Assembly (NCBI GenBank): GCA_023957975.1
Contig: JAMLGM010000004.1
Location: 62,001-126,000 of the forward strand
DNA length: 64,000 nucleotides
Reading direction: 5' to 3'
Source of the DNA: Microthrixaceae bacterium
Lineage (GTDB): Bacteria > Actinomycetota > Acidimicrobiia > Acidimicrobiales > Microtrichaceae
Every line of letters starts with the position of its first letter. The stretch's first letter is position 1. Below, piece by piece: positions 26,705 to 34,878 of the stretch. Below the pieces are notes generated by a model. The model was given only the letters and a program-made list of their open reading frames with translations, ran no database searches and was not told the DNA's origin. Position numbers and translations under genes: made by a program.

Positions 26705-27160
26705 ATGGCTGCTTCTTTCACCACCAACTCCTCCGCACGCTCCGCCTCCGCCGTCATGTCGCCGGTGGTCGCCACCTCGGCCCGGCTCGCCTCGGGCCCG
26801 ACGTTGCGGTTCACACCCGACGATGCGGCCCAACGCCGGCTCGTTCGAAACGACGAGGCATTGCGTCGCACCTACCTGCGTCGGCGCCTCACCCTTGCGG
26901 TCCTTGCGCTGGTGGCGGTGTTGTTCGTCGCTGCGGCGCTCAACGGCGGCAACGCCGAGGCCACGCTCGACGAGTCGGCTTCGCCGTCGTCGTACGTCGT
27001 GCGTTCAGGCGACACGATGTGGAGCATCGTCACCGAACTCGGCTACACGGGCGATCGTCGCGAGGCGGTCTCGGTGCTCGCCGAGGCAAACGGGGGCAGC
27101 ACCGATGTCGTCGCGGGCCAACGATTGACCGTGCCGGCCATCCTCGGGTCGGTACGCTGA
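26705..27160 (+). CDS. LysM membrane protein, ChiZ/DivS-like SOS division inhibitor
   Basis: About 151 residues: a cytoplasmic N-terminus, one membrane helix (LTLAVLALVAVLFVAAAL, about 63–80) and an external LysM domain (YVVRSGDTMWSIVTELGY to GQRLTVPAIL). Mycobacterial ChiZ and corynebacterial DivS are LysM membrane proteins encoded divergently beside lexA, and they slow septation during SOS. The LexA box array in the shared promoter supports the same role here. ATG 26705 is chosen because upstream codons from 26564 run through the LexA boxes and lack conserved sequence. Confidence 0.85.
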   Translation: MAASFTTNSSARSASAVMSPVVATSARLASGPTLRFTPDDAAQRRLVRNDEALRRTYLRRRLTLAVLALVAVLFVAAALNGGNAEATLDESASPSSYVVRSGDTMWSIVTELGYTGDRREAVSVLAEANGGSTDVVAGQRLTVPAILGSVR

Positions 27161-27187
27161 GGGGGCGTCGTCGCCGTCCGGCAGACG

Positions 27188-27967
27188 TCACCCGCTGCGC
27201 AGATACCGCAACAGGAGGGTGCCATCGTGATGGATGAAGCCACGATCCAAGCTCAACGCGGTGGGCGACTCGCCGGGGCCGGTCACCGTGCGTATGGCGT
27301 CGCCCGACACGATGGTGGCAGCGATGGTGAAATCCCACTCGTCGATCAGGTCGGCGGCGGCGAATTGCCCCAGGAGGTTCGGCCCGCCCTCGCACAAGAT
27401 GGTGGAGCATCCCAGCGCGGCAAGTCGATCTACCAGCATCGTCGGGTCCACCGAGTCGGCTCCGCACCGGATCACATCGAAGCGTTCGTCAGCGAGGTCG
27501 GGGGCGGCATCGGTGGTGGCGATGATCGGACGAAACTGCGGGTTGTCGGTCGTGGGGGATGGCAGCTCGCCGATCAGGCGGTCAGCGTCGGGCACACCGC
27601 CGCGAGAGGTGACGATGCACAGCCGTGGGCGCGGGGCCTTGCCGTGAGCTCCACGCCAGTCGCCTGCGACTCCGTGCGGAGCGCGCGGCAGTCGGTAGCG
27701 TTCGGCCAACACGGTGGCCGAACCGGCGACGATGACGTCGCTTCTGGCCCGAAGCGCCGCGAAGATCACCTTGTCGCCGGCGCCTCCGAGCGATCCCGAC
27801 AGCCCCTGAACCGCCGCCGCCCCGTCGAGGGAGGTGACCATGTTGCACATGACCCATGGCCGGCCGTCGGCGCGGATCCGGGCCTCGGCCATCACCAACT
27901 CGATCACCGCGTCGTCGGTGAGGTCGCTGGTGAGTGTGGGCGAACCGTGACGGGTCAGCAGGTGCAT
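27188..27967 (-). CDS. RibD C-terminal-like pyrimidine/folate reductase family protein
   Basis: The DHFR-like reductase fold of RibD/RibG is seen in MCNMVTSLDGAAAVQG (N-terminal NADPH/substrate strand), RARSDVIVAGSATVLAERYR, and LCEGGPNLLGQF near the C-terminus. No deaminase domain is attached, so it is not a full RibD. Similar stand-alone proteins occur in mycobacteria close to lexA. The ATG at 27967 (MHLLTRHG) has GGAGAA upstream; an in-frame start 66 bp earlier is less likely. Substrate uncertain. Confidence 0.8.
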   Translation of the reverse strand: MHLLTRHGSPTLTSDLTDDAVIELVMAEARIRADGRPWVMCNMVTSLDGAAAVQGLSGSLGGAGDKVIFAALRARSDVIVAGSATVLAERYRLPRAPHGVAGDWRGAHGKAPRPRLCIVTSRGGVPDADRLIGELPSPTTDNPQFRPIIATTDAAPDLADERFDVIRCGADSVDPTMLVDRLAALGCSTILCEGGPNLLGQFAAADLIDEWDFTIAATIVSGDAIRTVTGPGESPTALSLDRGFIHHDGTLLLRYLRSG

Positions 27968-28184
27968 GAGAATTTTTCTCCGAGAAGTTGTCCCCGAACT
28001 CCATCCACAGCGGGTGGGGACGGACACGAACAAACTGGTGCATCGGTGGCCCCGGTGCGGGGCCAGATTCTTGGCTCGACTGTAGGTCAGGGTGGCGGCG
28101 TCGGCCCGCGGGCCCAGGCACAGGGTGCGTCGAGCGAGCTGTCTATCCCCAAGCGATGTCGTTTGTTCCGCCCATTTCCACAGT

Positions 28185-28193
28185 TATTCACAC
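28185..28193 (+). promoter_or_regulatory. DnaA-box match (TTATTCACA) upstream of nrdJ
   Basis: TTATTCACA is an exact match to the DnaA consensus TTATNCACA. It lies about 12 bp before the -35 candidate of nrdJ. Looser relatives are at 28001–28009 (CCATCCACA), 28144–28152 and 28175–28183. Control of ribonucleotide reductase by DnaA is established in E. coli; here it is inference. Confidence 0.45.
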
Positions 28194-28205
28194 GTTGTCC
28201 CACTT

Positions 28206-28233
28206 TTGCCTCACAGGACCGCCTTCCTAGGGT
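28206..28233 (+). promoter_or_regulatory. Candidate nrdJ promoter
   Basis: TTGCCT (28206–28211) and TAGGGT (28228–28233) are spaced by 16 bp and point toward nrdJ. Transcription would start near 28240, leaving a leader of about 245 nt. Confidence 0.45.
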
Positions 28234-28485
28234 CTGGGCACGGACCGTGGTGTGCGCACCTGGATTGGTGGCTTCGTCTTGTTGCCGGTGGCGATCAAGG
28301 CGGGTGCTGGAGAACTTCGACCGATGGGTCACGCCGAAGGGCGAGCCTTGGTCACCCTCTCTGCCCGGGTGCACACGCCGCGTTCCCATGTCTTCGACCA
28401 GAACCTTGTCGCCGAATCCCTCCACGCCGTCGACGAGCCGCTTTCGTATCAGTGCGCAACGTGGGCGCATTCAAGGAGTCCGACC

Positions 28486-31260
28486 ATGTCGCTGACCGAA
28501 CAACACGTTGGGCTTGGCCTTCGCCGCGTCTTCACCACCGAAGGAGTCGACCCCTACGACACCCTCGAGTGGGGCCTGCGCGACGCTCGAATCCTCGACT
28601 ACCGCGACGGTTCGGTGGCCTTCGAACAGAACGGCGTGGAGTTTCCGCTGTCGTGGTCGGTCAATGCCTCCAACATCGTCGCCCAGAAGTACTTCCGCGG
28701 CACCCCCGGAACCCCCGAGCGCGAGTGGAGCCTTCGCCAGGTCATCGACCGCGTAGCCGACACGATCACGGGCTGGGGAGACCGCGACGGGTACTTCGGT
28801 TCCGATGCCGAACGGGAGATCTTCCGAGACGAACTGACCCACGTGCTCGTCACCCAGAAGGCGTCGTTCAACAGTCCCGTCTGGTTCAACATCGGTGTTC
28901 CGAACGTGCCAAATCAGGCGTCCGCGTGCTTCATCTTGTCGGTCGACGACTCGATGGATTCCATCCTCAACTGGTATCGGGAAGAGGGCATCATCTTCAA
29001 GGGCGGTTCGGGTGCCGGGGTGAACCTGTCGCACATCCGGGCCTCGAATGAGCTGTTGGGCGGAGGAGGCAGTCCGTCCGGTCCGGTGAGCTTCATGCGC
29101 GGGGCCGACGCCTCGGCCGGAACCATCAAGTCCGGGGGTAAGTCGCGGCGGGCGGCCAAGATGGTGATCCTTGACGTCGATCACCCCGACATCATGGAGT
29201 TCGTCACGTGTAAGTCGCGTGAGGAGGAAAAAGCTCGCGTGCTGCGCGACGCCGGCTTCGACATGGACCTCGACGGTGCCGACTCCTACAGCATCCAATA
29301 CCAGAACGCGAACAACTCGGTGCGGGTGAGCGACGAGTTCATGGCAGCGGTGGAGGCCGACGAACAGTGGACCCTGACCGGGCGTCGCACCGAGTCGGCC
29401 AACCGTACCGTGAGCGCACGCGAACTGATGCGTGCCATCGCATTGGCCGCATGGGACTGCGCCGACCCCGGCATTCAATACGACTCGACCATCAACCGTT
29501 GGCACACCGCGTCGGTGACGGGGCGGATCAACGCCTCCAATCCCTGTTCGGAGTACATGCACATCGATAACTCGGCGTGCAACCTGGCGAGTCTGAACCT
29601 GCTGTCGTTCCTCGGCCCCGACGGGGTCTTCGACGTCGAACGCTACGAGGCGGCCATCGAGATCGTGTTCATCGCCCAGGAAATCCTGGTGGGCAACGCC
29701 GACTACCCAACCGAGGCCATCGGTCGCAACACCCGCCGTTTCCGCCAGCTCGGCATGGGTTACACGAATCTCGGCGCGCTGCTGATGGCCCTCGGGTTGC
29801 CCTACGACTCCGACGGGGGGCGCGCCTGGGCCGCTGCGGTCACGGCGCTGATGTCGGGCCACGCCTATGCGACCTCGGGCAAGCTCGCCGCCCGCATGGG
29901 GCCATTCGCCGGATTCCACGAGAACCGCGAGCCCATGCTTCGGGTGCTCGGAATGCACCGTGAGGCGGCCGAGCACCTCGACTCCGACGTCCTTCCGGCC
30001 GAGTTGGTCGAAGCCGCGCAGCGTTCGTGGGCGGTCGCATGCGAGCTCGGCAACGAGGTCGGGGTGCGCAACAGCCAGGCGACCGTGTTGGCCCCGACCG
30101 GCACGATCTCGTTCATGATGGATGCCGACACCACCGGCATCGAACCCGACCTCGGCCTCGTCAAGACCAAGAAGCTCGTCGGCGGCGGAACGATGAAGAT
30201 CGTCAACCAGACGATCCCGCGTGCGCTCACGAACCTCGGCTACACCGAAGACGAGGCCGACGAGATCGTCGCCTACATCGCGGAGCATCACTCGGTGTTG
30301 GGTGCGCCGCACCTCAAGGCCGAACATGTCGCGGTGTTCGCCTGTTCGATGGGCGACAACGTCGTGCACTACTCGGGGCACCTGGCGATGATGGCCGCGA
30401 CGCAGCCGTTCCTGTCCGGCGCAATCTCCAAGACGGTGAACACCCCCGAGTCGACCACGGTGGAGGAGATCGAACAGATCTACATCGATGGCTGGAAGCT
30501 CGGCCTCAAAGCGGTGGCGGTGTATCGCGACAACTGCAAGGTCGGCCAGCCGCTGTCGACCGGCAAGGCGAAGCCGGTGGGCGCGGTCGAGGCCGCAACC
30601 CAGGCCGTCGAGACGATCACCGTGGTCAAACACGAACCGGTGCGTGAGCGTCTGCCACGGGCCCGCACCTCGAAGACCTTCGAGTTCCGCGTGGCCGACT
30701 GCAAGGGGTTCGCCACCATCGGCGAGTACGCCGACGGCCGCCCGGGCGAGCTGTTCGTGAGGGTCTCGAAGCAGGGGTCAACCCTTGCGGGCATCATGGA
30801 CGCCTTCGCGATCGCGGTGAGCCACGGCCTGCAATACGGGGTGCCGCTGTCGGCCTATGTCAACGCGTTCGTCGGGATGCGTTTCGAGCCGGCGGGCATG
30901 ACCGACGATCCCGACCTTCGCCTGGCTTCGTCGCTAATGGACTACCTGTTCCGGCGTATCGCCCTCGATTACCTGCCCTATGAGGAGCGGGCGTCGATTG
31001 GGCTGTTCAGCGTGTCCGAGCGCACCCAACCCACGCTTCCCGGAGTGGAAGAGGCGGTCACCGAGACGAACCAGGGCCACGAGTTGCCGGCCGATCCGCC
31101 CTCGTCGCAGCTCGGGTTGTCGGTCGACCTGCGGTCGGTCGACGAGACGCCGGTCGCCAGCGCCGATGCGCCGTTGTGCATGCAGTGTGGTGTGAAGATG
31201 CAACGTGCAGGGTCGTGCTACGTCTGTCAGGAGTGCGGGCAGACCAGCGGCTGCAGCTGA
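28486..31260 (+). CDS. nrdJ: Vitamin B12-dependent (class II) ribonucleotide reductase
   Basis: Adenosylcobalamin-dependent enzyme reducing ribonucleotides for DNA synthesis, active with or without oxygen. At 924 residues it is the long NrdJ type. Visible landmarks are QASACFILSVDD (first redox Cys), GGSGAGVNLS, the catalytic NPCSEYMHIDNSACNLAS loop with Cys and Glu, the ATVLAPTGTISFMM motif, and a C-terminal Cys-rich zinc-like tail (CMQCG–CYVCQECG). ATG 28486 has AAGGAG seven bases upstream; earlier in-frame codons lack homology. No class I nrdAB is in the window. Confidence 0.96.
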   Translation: MSLTEQHVGLGLRRVFTTEGVDPYDTLEWGLRDARILDYRDGSVAFEQNGVEFPLSWSVNASNIVAQKYFRGTPGTPEREWSLRQVIDRVADTITGWGDRDGYFGSDAEREIFRDELTHVLVTQKASFNSPVWFNIGVPNVPNQASACFILSVDDSMDSILNWYREEGIIFKGGSGAGVNLSHIRASNELLGGGGSPSGPVSFMRGADASAGTIKSGGKSRRAAKMVILDVDHPDIMEFVTCKSREEEKARVLRDAGFDMDLDGADSYSIQYQNANNSVRVSDEFMAAVEADEQWTLTGRRTESANRTVSARELMRAIALAAWDCADPGIQYDSTINRWHTASVTGRINASNPCSEYMHIDNSACNLASLNLLSFLGPDGVFDVERYEAAIEIVFIAQEILVGNADYPTEAIGRNTRRFRQLGMGYTNLGALLMALGLPYDSDGGRAWAAAVTALMSGHAYATSGKLAARMGPFAGFHENREPMLRVLGMHREAAEHLDSDVLPAELVEAAQRSWAVACELGNEVGVRNSQATVLAPTGTISFMMDADTTGIEPDLGLVKTKKLVGGGTMKIVNQTIPRALTNLGYTEDEADEIVAYIAEHHSVLGAPHLKAEHVAVFACSMGDNVVHYSGHLAMMAATQPFLSGAISKTVNTPESTTVEEIEQIYIDGWKLGLKAVAVYRDNCKVGQPLSTGKAKPVGAVEAATQAVETITVVKHEPVRERLPRARTSKTFEFRVADCKGFATIGEYADGRPGELFVRVSKQGSTLAGIMDAFAIAVSHGLQYGVPLSAYVNAFVGMRFEPAGMTDDPDLRLASSLMDYLFRRIALDYLPYEERASIGLFSVSERTQPTLPGVEEAVTETNQGHELPADPPSSQLGLSVDLRSVDETPVASADAPLCMQCGVKMQRAGSCYVCQECGQTSGCS

Positions 31261-31269
31261 ACGCCCACT

Positions 31270-31321
31270 CGTTCTGTAGGTAATCGCGGTTGCTATAGCC
31301 ACCGCATTTACCTACAGAACG
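31270..31321. repeat. Long palindrome, TTCTGTAGGTA family, copy 2
   Basis: Outer 14-bp arms (CGTTCTGTAGGTAA and complement) pair perfectly. The inner part pairs less well, with three mismatches, and ends in a TATA loop. The outer 13 bp match the 5858 copy. It lies nine bases past nrdJ and before the end of the convergent GNAT-like gene, the same setting as the 5858 copy. Confidence 0.85.
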
Positions 31322-31359
31322 GGTGTCGCAACGAAAGACGCCAAGCGCCTGGCTGCCAC

Positions 31360-32166
31360 CTAGCCGACGAGATCGAGACGCCACCACTCGACGGAGCGGC
31401 GGAATCCGGCGGCGTCGAGCGCTTTGTCGAGCCGGTCTTCGCCGGCGCCGACTGCGATGGCGATGCGTGAGTCGTCATCGTCGGTGCGGGCGGGGTCGCC
31501 GAGTTTCACCAGGAGGCGGGTCAGTGCGGCAGCGTCGGGGGCGATCACCGGATCGAGCAGGGCCACGACCTCGAGGGGAACCGCAGCGTCGAAGGGCATC
31601 ATCGTGGCGGTTTGCCAGGCTCCGGCGTCTTCGGTTCGCAGGTCACGTCCGGGCCGAAGGGGACGATGGCCGTGCAGGTGGGGCAGTGGCAGCCCCTGTT
31701 CGTACTCGTCGTTGATCCGCACGATGCCGCGACGGCGAATCATCGTCCAGCAGTCGAGTTGGAGCGATGCCCGACGAAGGGCAGCTGCCCGTTCGGGCCG
31801 TTCGGGGCTGGCGGGCACGGCCACGCTGGACACCCCGTTGCGGACCAGGCGGTCGGCCGCCGCGCTCAGCAGGAGTGGAACGAGGTGATCCTCGTCCGCG
31901 GAGCGACGAACGTCGACCACGTCCGCCGCCCAGTGGCCGGTGGGCGATTCGACCGGGCGCAAACACAGTGCGGCCGAGAGACCTTCGACAAAGGGGTCAT
32001 CGACGACGAGCGCGACGTTGGGGCCTCGCAGAATCCGGCCGACCACCGTTTCGGCCCGGCCGCGGGCGGCGGGCGAGTGCCGCGACAACAGTGCCACGAT
32101 CCCGGCGGTGTCGTCGGGGGTGGCGGAACGGAGTCGCTGTCGCAGGGGTCGTTGGTGATGGTCCAT
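31360..32166 (-). CDS. GNAT-like protein of unknown substrate
   Basis: The N-terminal 150 residues look like a GNAT acyltransferase: RSATPDDTAGIVALL at the start, a strand-rich middle (ALVVDDPFVEGLSAAL), and HLVPLLLSAAADRLVRNGVSSVAV where acetyl-CoA usually binds. The canonical R/Q-x-x-G-x-G/A loop is not clear, so catalysis is uncertain. The C-terminal 110 residues have no recognised domain. The start is probably ATG 32166 (MDHHQRPLRQ), with a longer in-frame option at 32205. It faces nrdJ tail to tail. Confidence 0.55.
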   Translation of the reverse strand: MDHHQRPLRQRLRSATPDDTAGIVALLSRHSPAARGRAETVVGRILRGPNVALVVDDPFVEGLSAALCLRPVESPTGHWAADVVDVRRSADEDHLVPLLLSAAADRLVRNGVSSVAVPASPERPERAAALRRASLQLDCWTMIRRRGIVRINDEYEQGLPLPHLHGHRPLRPGRDLRTEDAGAWQTATMMPFDAAVPLEVVALLDPVIAPDAAALTRLLVKLGDPARTDDDDSRIAIAVGAGEDRLDKALDAAGFRRSVEWWRLDLVG

Positions 32167-32504
32167 GAGCCTCTCGAATCGGCGAAGCGCTGTGTCCACT
32201 CGCACCGGCTCCAGGTATTCAGTTACCGCCTCGGATCCGATCTGTCAAAGGTCCGTCGCCGGTTCTTTGAGGTCGCGGTGGGGTCGCGGGCGTGTCGCGG
32301 GCGAGGCTGGGAGGACCCGGGAACCAACGGCACGCGGGCAAGCCGTGACGACCGATACACCGTCTGGGCGGATTCCGCTCGAAAAATGCGGCACAATAGA
32401 GGGGTCGTACCCGGTGGTGCGTCCGATTGGCTGGGTGGTCCGATGTGTGGCACCCTCGGCCCGGCTGGGTCCGATGTGGCCCCGAGAGCTTCGAGGAGTA
32501 AGTC

Positions 32505-32981
32505 GTGTTTGATGTCGGAGATCGCGTTGTTTATCCCCACCACGGCGCTGCAATCATCGTCGACCGTGAGTCGCGAGAGTTCCAGGGAGAGACCACCGAT
32601 TACCTGGTGTTGAAGATGGCTCATGGCGATCTGACGCTGATGGTGCCGGTCGACAAGGCGGACGAAGTCGGCATGCGTCCGCCCATCGGCAACGAAGAGG
32701 TCCAGGATCTGTTCGAACTGCTGGGTAAAAAGGACATCCGCGAGCCGGCCAACTGGAGCCGCCGCTTCAAGAACCACCAGGAGAAGCTGAAGTCGGGCGA
32801 CGTCTATCAGGTCGCCGAGGTGGTGCGGAACCTTGCGCTTCGCGACCAGAGCAAGGGGCTGTCGGCCGGCGAGAAGTCGATGTTCGTGAAGGCTCGTGGA
32901 GTGCTGGTGTCGGAGTTGAGCTTCGCACTCGACGTCACCGAACAAGAGGCACTCGACCGGGTTCAGGCCACGCTGTCTTGA
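32505..32981 (+). CDS. carD: CarD/CdnL-family RNA polymerase-binding regulator
   Basis: Binds the RNA polymerase beta subunit and stabilises open complexes, mainly at rRNA and housekeeping promoters. The N-terminal Tudor-like domain begins MFDVGDRVVYPHHGAA, and the helical DNA-binding C-terminus includes the conserved Trp in PANWSRRFKNH. The 158-residue length is standard. GTG 32505 follows CGAGGAG. A CACAAT at 32392–32397 may be a -10, giving a leader near 100 nt. Its stop overlaps the next gene (TTGA). Confidence 0.95.
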   Translation: MFDVGDRVVYPHHGAAIIVDRESREFQGETTDYLVLKMAHGDLTLMVPVDKADEVGMRPPIGNEEVQDLFELLGKKDIREPANWSRRFKNHQEKLKSGDVYQVAEVVRNLALRDQSKGLSAGEKSMFVKARGVLVSELSFALDVTEQEALDRVQATLS

Positions 32982-33820
32982 ACCTGAGCCGCCGTCCCCG
33001 CGTCGGCTCCGGTCCGCGTCCCGATCGCGGCTCCCGTCCCGATCACGGATCGCGCCCCGGCCGCCGCGTCGATGAACGCCGTCGGCGCGGTCGTGGATGG
33101 GTGTTGGCGGGGGTGTTGGCGGCCGGTTCGATGATGAGTGGGTGCACGGCTTCGCGCCCGGACCCCTCCGGTGCGGAGGGCCCGGCGACCACCGCCGTGC
33201 GTTACTCCCGCGACGTCGAGGGAATCGTGGCGTCGCTGAGCGATCTACTGAGTAACGACGGCTCCGACCTGAGCCATTGGGCGCCGCCGGAGGATCAGGC
33301 GAAGTGCGGAGCCGAGCGCCTGGTGCGCCAATTCACCGCGAACGGGTTGCTCGACCGGGGCTTCGACCCCAACGACGCGACGCTGGTTTTGGAGTTCACT
33401 TCGCAGGACCGCACGGCCGCGATCAACGTGTTGATCGGTTGTATCGATTTCGAAACCGGGTACACGTCGTTGTTGTCGTCGTACGAGAAGATGTCGGTGG
33501 CCGAGGCGGCCTGTGTCGGTTCGGGGATGCGCAGACTCGGAATCGACCGCGACATCGCAGGATCGTTGGTCGACGGTGCAGCACCGGATCCGTTGGCGAA
33601 CGGTCAGCGTTTCGGGCAGGGGATGAGCGAGCTCGCTACCCAATGTCTGGCGACCAGCACACTGTCGGACCAACGTCTGAGTCTTCCGCCGCCGGCACCC
33701 GCCGATGCTCCGAGGGTCGAGCGGTCCGAGGAGGTGACCTCAACCACCGCGGCGTCGCCCGGAACCGGCCCCGATTTGCGAGGCATCGTGCCCGGCGGCC
33801 CCCTCGACACATCGAACTGA
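32978..33820 (+). CDS. Putative lipoprotein, unknown function
   Basis: Starts with TTG overlapping the carD stop. The first 40 residues are very Arg/Gly-rich, then a hydrophobic stretch leads to a lipobox SMMSGC (near 56). The mature part has four cysteines and two repeats of an Ala/Leu-rich helical segment (DLSHWAPPEDQAKCGAERLV and KMSVAEAACVGSGMRRLG). These resemble the paired half-domains seen in some actinobacterial exported proteins of unknown role. The tail is Pro/Thr-rich. The next gene is lgt, the enzyme that would lipidate it. Confidence 0.7.
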   Translation: MNLSRRPRVGSGPRPDRGSRPDHGSRPGRRVDERRRRGRGWVLAGVLAAGSMMSGCTASRPDPSGAEGPATTAVRYSRDVEGIVASLSDLLSNDGSDLSHWAPPEDQAKCGAERLVRQFTANGLLDRGFDPNDATLVLEFTSQDRTAAINVLIGCIDFETGYTSLLSSYEKMSVAEAACVGSGMRRLGIDRDIAGSLVDGAAPDPLANGQRFGQGMSELATQCLATSTLSDQRLSLPPPAPADAPRVERSEEVTSTTAASPGTGPDLRGIVPGGPLDTSN

Positions 33821-33864
33821 GCGCGGGCCTAAGCTGGCTCGGCATCTCACCGAGGAGACCACCG

Positions 33865-34878
33865 TTGCTGTCGTCGATTCCCAGTCCGAGTTCGAACACG
33901 ATGCCGGTGATCGGGCTTCACTACTACGGGGTCATGATCGCCCTCGGTGTGCTCGCAGCGGTGATGCTGGCTCGGGCGCGGTGGCGTGCGGCGGGCCATG
34001 ACCCCGACGAGATCGCCGACATTGCGGTGTGGGCGGTGCCCGCGGGGCTGATCGGCACCCGCGTGTACCACGTCATCACCGATTTCGATAAGTACCGCGA
34101 CAACCTCGGCCAGATTTTCGCCATCTGGAACGGCGGGTTGGGGATTCCCGGCGGCATCTTGTTCGGGGTGATCGCCGGTGTCTGGGCGGCTCGTCACTAC
34201 GGCATCGATGTGAACCGGGTGGCCGATGCGTGCATCCCGGGTCTGCCGCTGGCGCAGGCGATCGGCCGGCTCGGCAATTACTTCAACCAGGAGCTGTTCG
34301 GGCGTCCGACCGACGTGCCGTGGGCGATCGAGATCGACCCGATCCACCGGCCTGCGCAGTACGTGCAGTTCGAGACGTTCCACCCGACGTTCGCGTACGA
34401 GGCGTTGTGGAACCTCGGGTTGTGCGCGGCGCTGATCCTGGTCGGTCGTCGCAAGGTTTTGCGGCCCGGCAAGCTGTTGCCGCTGTATCTGATCGGCTAT
34501 GGCGTGGGTCGGTTCTGGGTCGAGTTGTTGCGGTCCGACCAGGCGACCGAGATTCTCGGATTGCGGGTGAATACCTGGACCTCCGGGGCGATGGTGCTGA
34601 TCGGCTTCGGGTGGTTGCTGTTCGGTGGGGCGTTGCGCCCGGAGGCCGAACGCGGCTGGGATCCCGAGCCCGAGGTGGCGCCCGAGGCTGAGGGTGTGGC
34701 TGGTGCCGCTGAGGGCGACGGTGCGGCCGGTGCCGCTGGCGAGGCCGGCGTCGAAGGCGAAGCCGGTGTCGGGTCAGGTCCCGCCGAAGGTGCGAATAAC
34801 GGCGTCGCTGAGGACGGGCCACAGAGGCAGGGCCCAGTTTCCGAAGTCGAGGTCCCCGAGGCCGACAAGCCCGAGTGA
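33865..34878 (+). CDS. lgt: Prolipoprotein diacylglyceryl transferase
   Basis: Transfers diacylglycerol from phosphatidylglycerol to the lipobox Cys of prelipoproteins. The signature IGRLGNYFNQELFGRPTDVPW and about seven membrane helices are present. I chose TTG 33865 because GAGGAG sits seven bases upstream and the first residues, LSSIPSPS, match the family start. The ATG at 33901 would lose them. A long Ala/Gly/Glu tail follows the last helix, and its last 105 bp overlap the convergent serine hydrolase gene. Several lipoproteins in the window are its likely clients. Confidence 0.94.
   Translation: MLSSIPSPSSNTMPVIGLHYYGVMIALGVLAAVMLARARWRAAGHDPDEIADIAVWAVPAGLIGTRVYHVITDFDKYRDNLGQIFAIWNGGLGIPGGILFGVIAGVWAARHYGIDVNRVADACIPGLPLAQAIGRLGNYFNQELFGRPTDVPWAIEIDPIHRPAQYVQFETFHPTFAYEALWNLGLCAALILVGRRKVLRPGKLLPLYLIGYGVGRFWVELLRSDQATEILGLRVNTWTSGAMVLIGFGWLLFGGALRPEAERGWDPEPEVAPEAEGVAGAAEGDGAAGAAGEAGVEGEAGVGSGPAEGANNGVAEDGPQRQGPVSEVEVPEADKPE

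Larger units (their letters stand above)
27968..28485 (+). other. 518-bp divergent intergenic region and nrdJ leader
   Basis: No gene is seen here. The left half holds several DnaA-box-like 9-mers (see the separate entry). A promoter candidate TTGCCT–16 bp–TAGGGT lies at 28206–28233. About 245 bp of untranslated leader would follow before nrdJ. GTGTGCGCACC near 28251 and GGTGCACAC near 28370 could pair over a long distance. I do not see the conserved core of a cobalamin riboswitch. Confidence 0.5.

Noticed and set aside
28240-28485. Cobalamin riboswitch before the B12-dependent reductase
   Set aside because: Biologically tempting, but the conserved B12-box core is not visible in the leader.
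28471-30633. 720-codon open frame on the minus strand opposite nrdJ
   Set aside because: Antisense shadow of a well-supported NrdJ; no recognisable domain.
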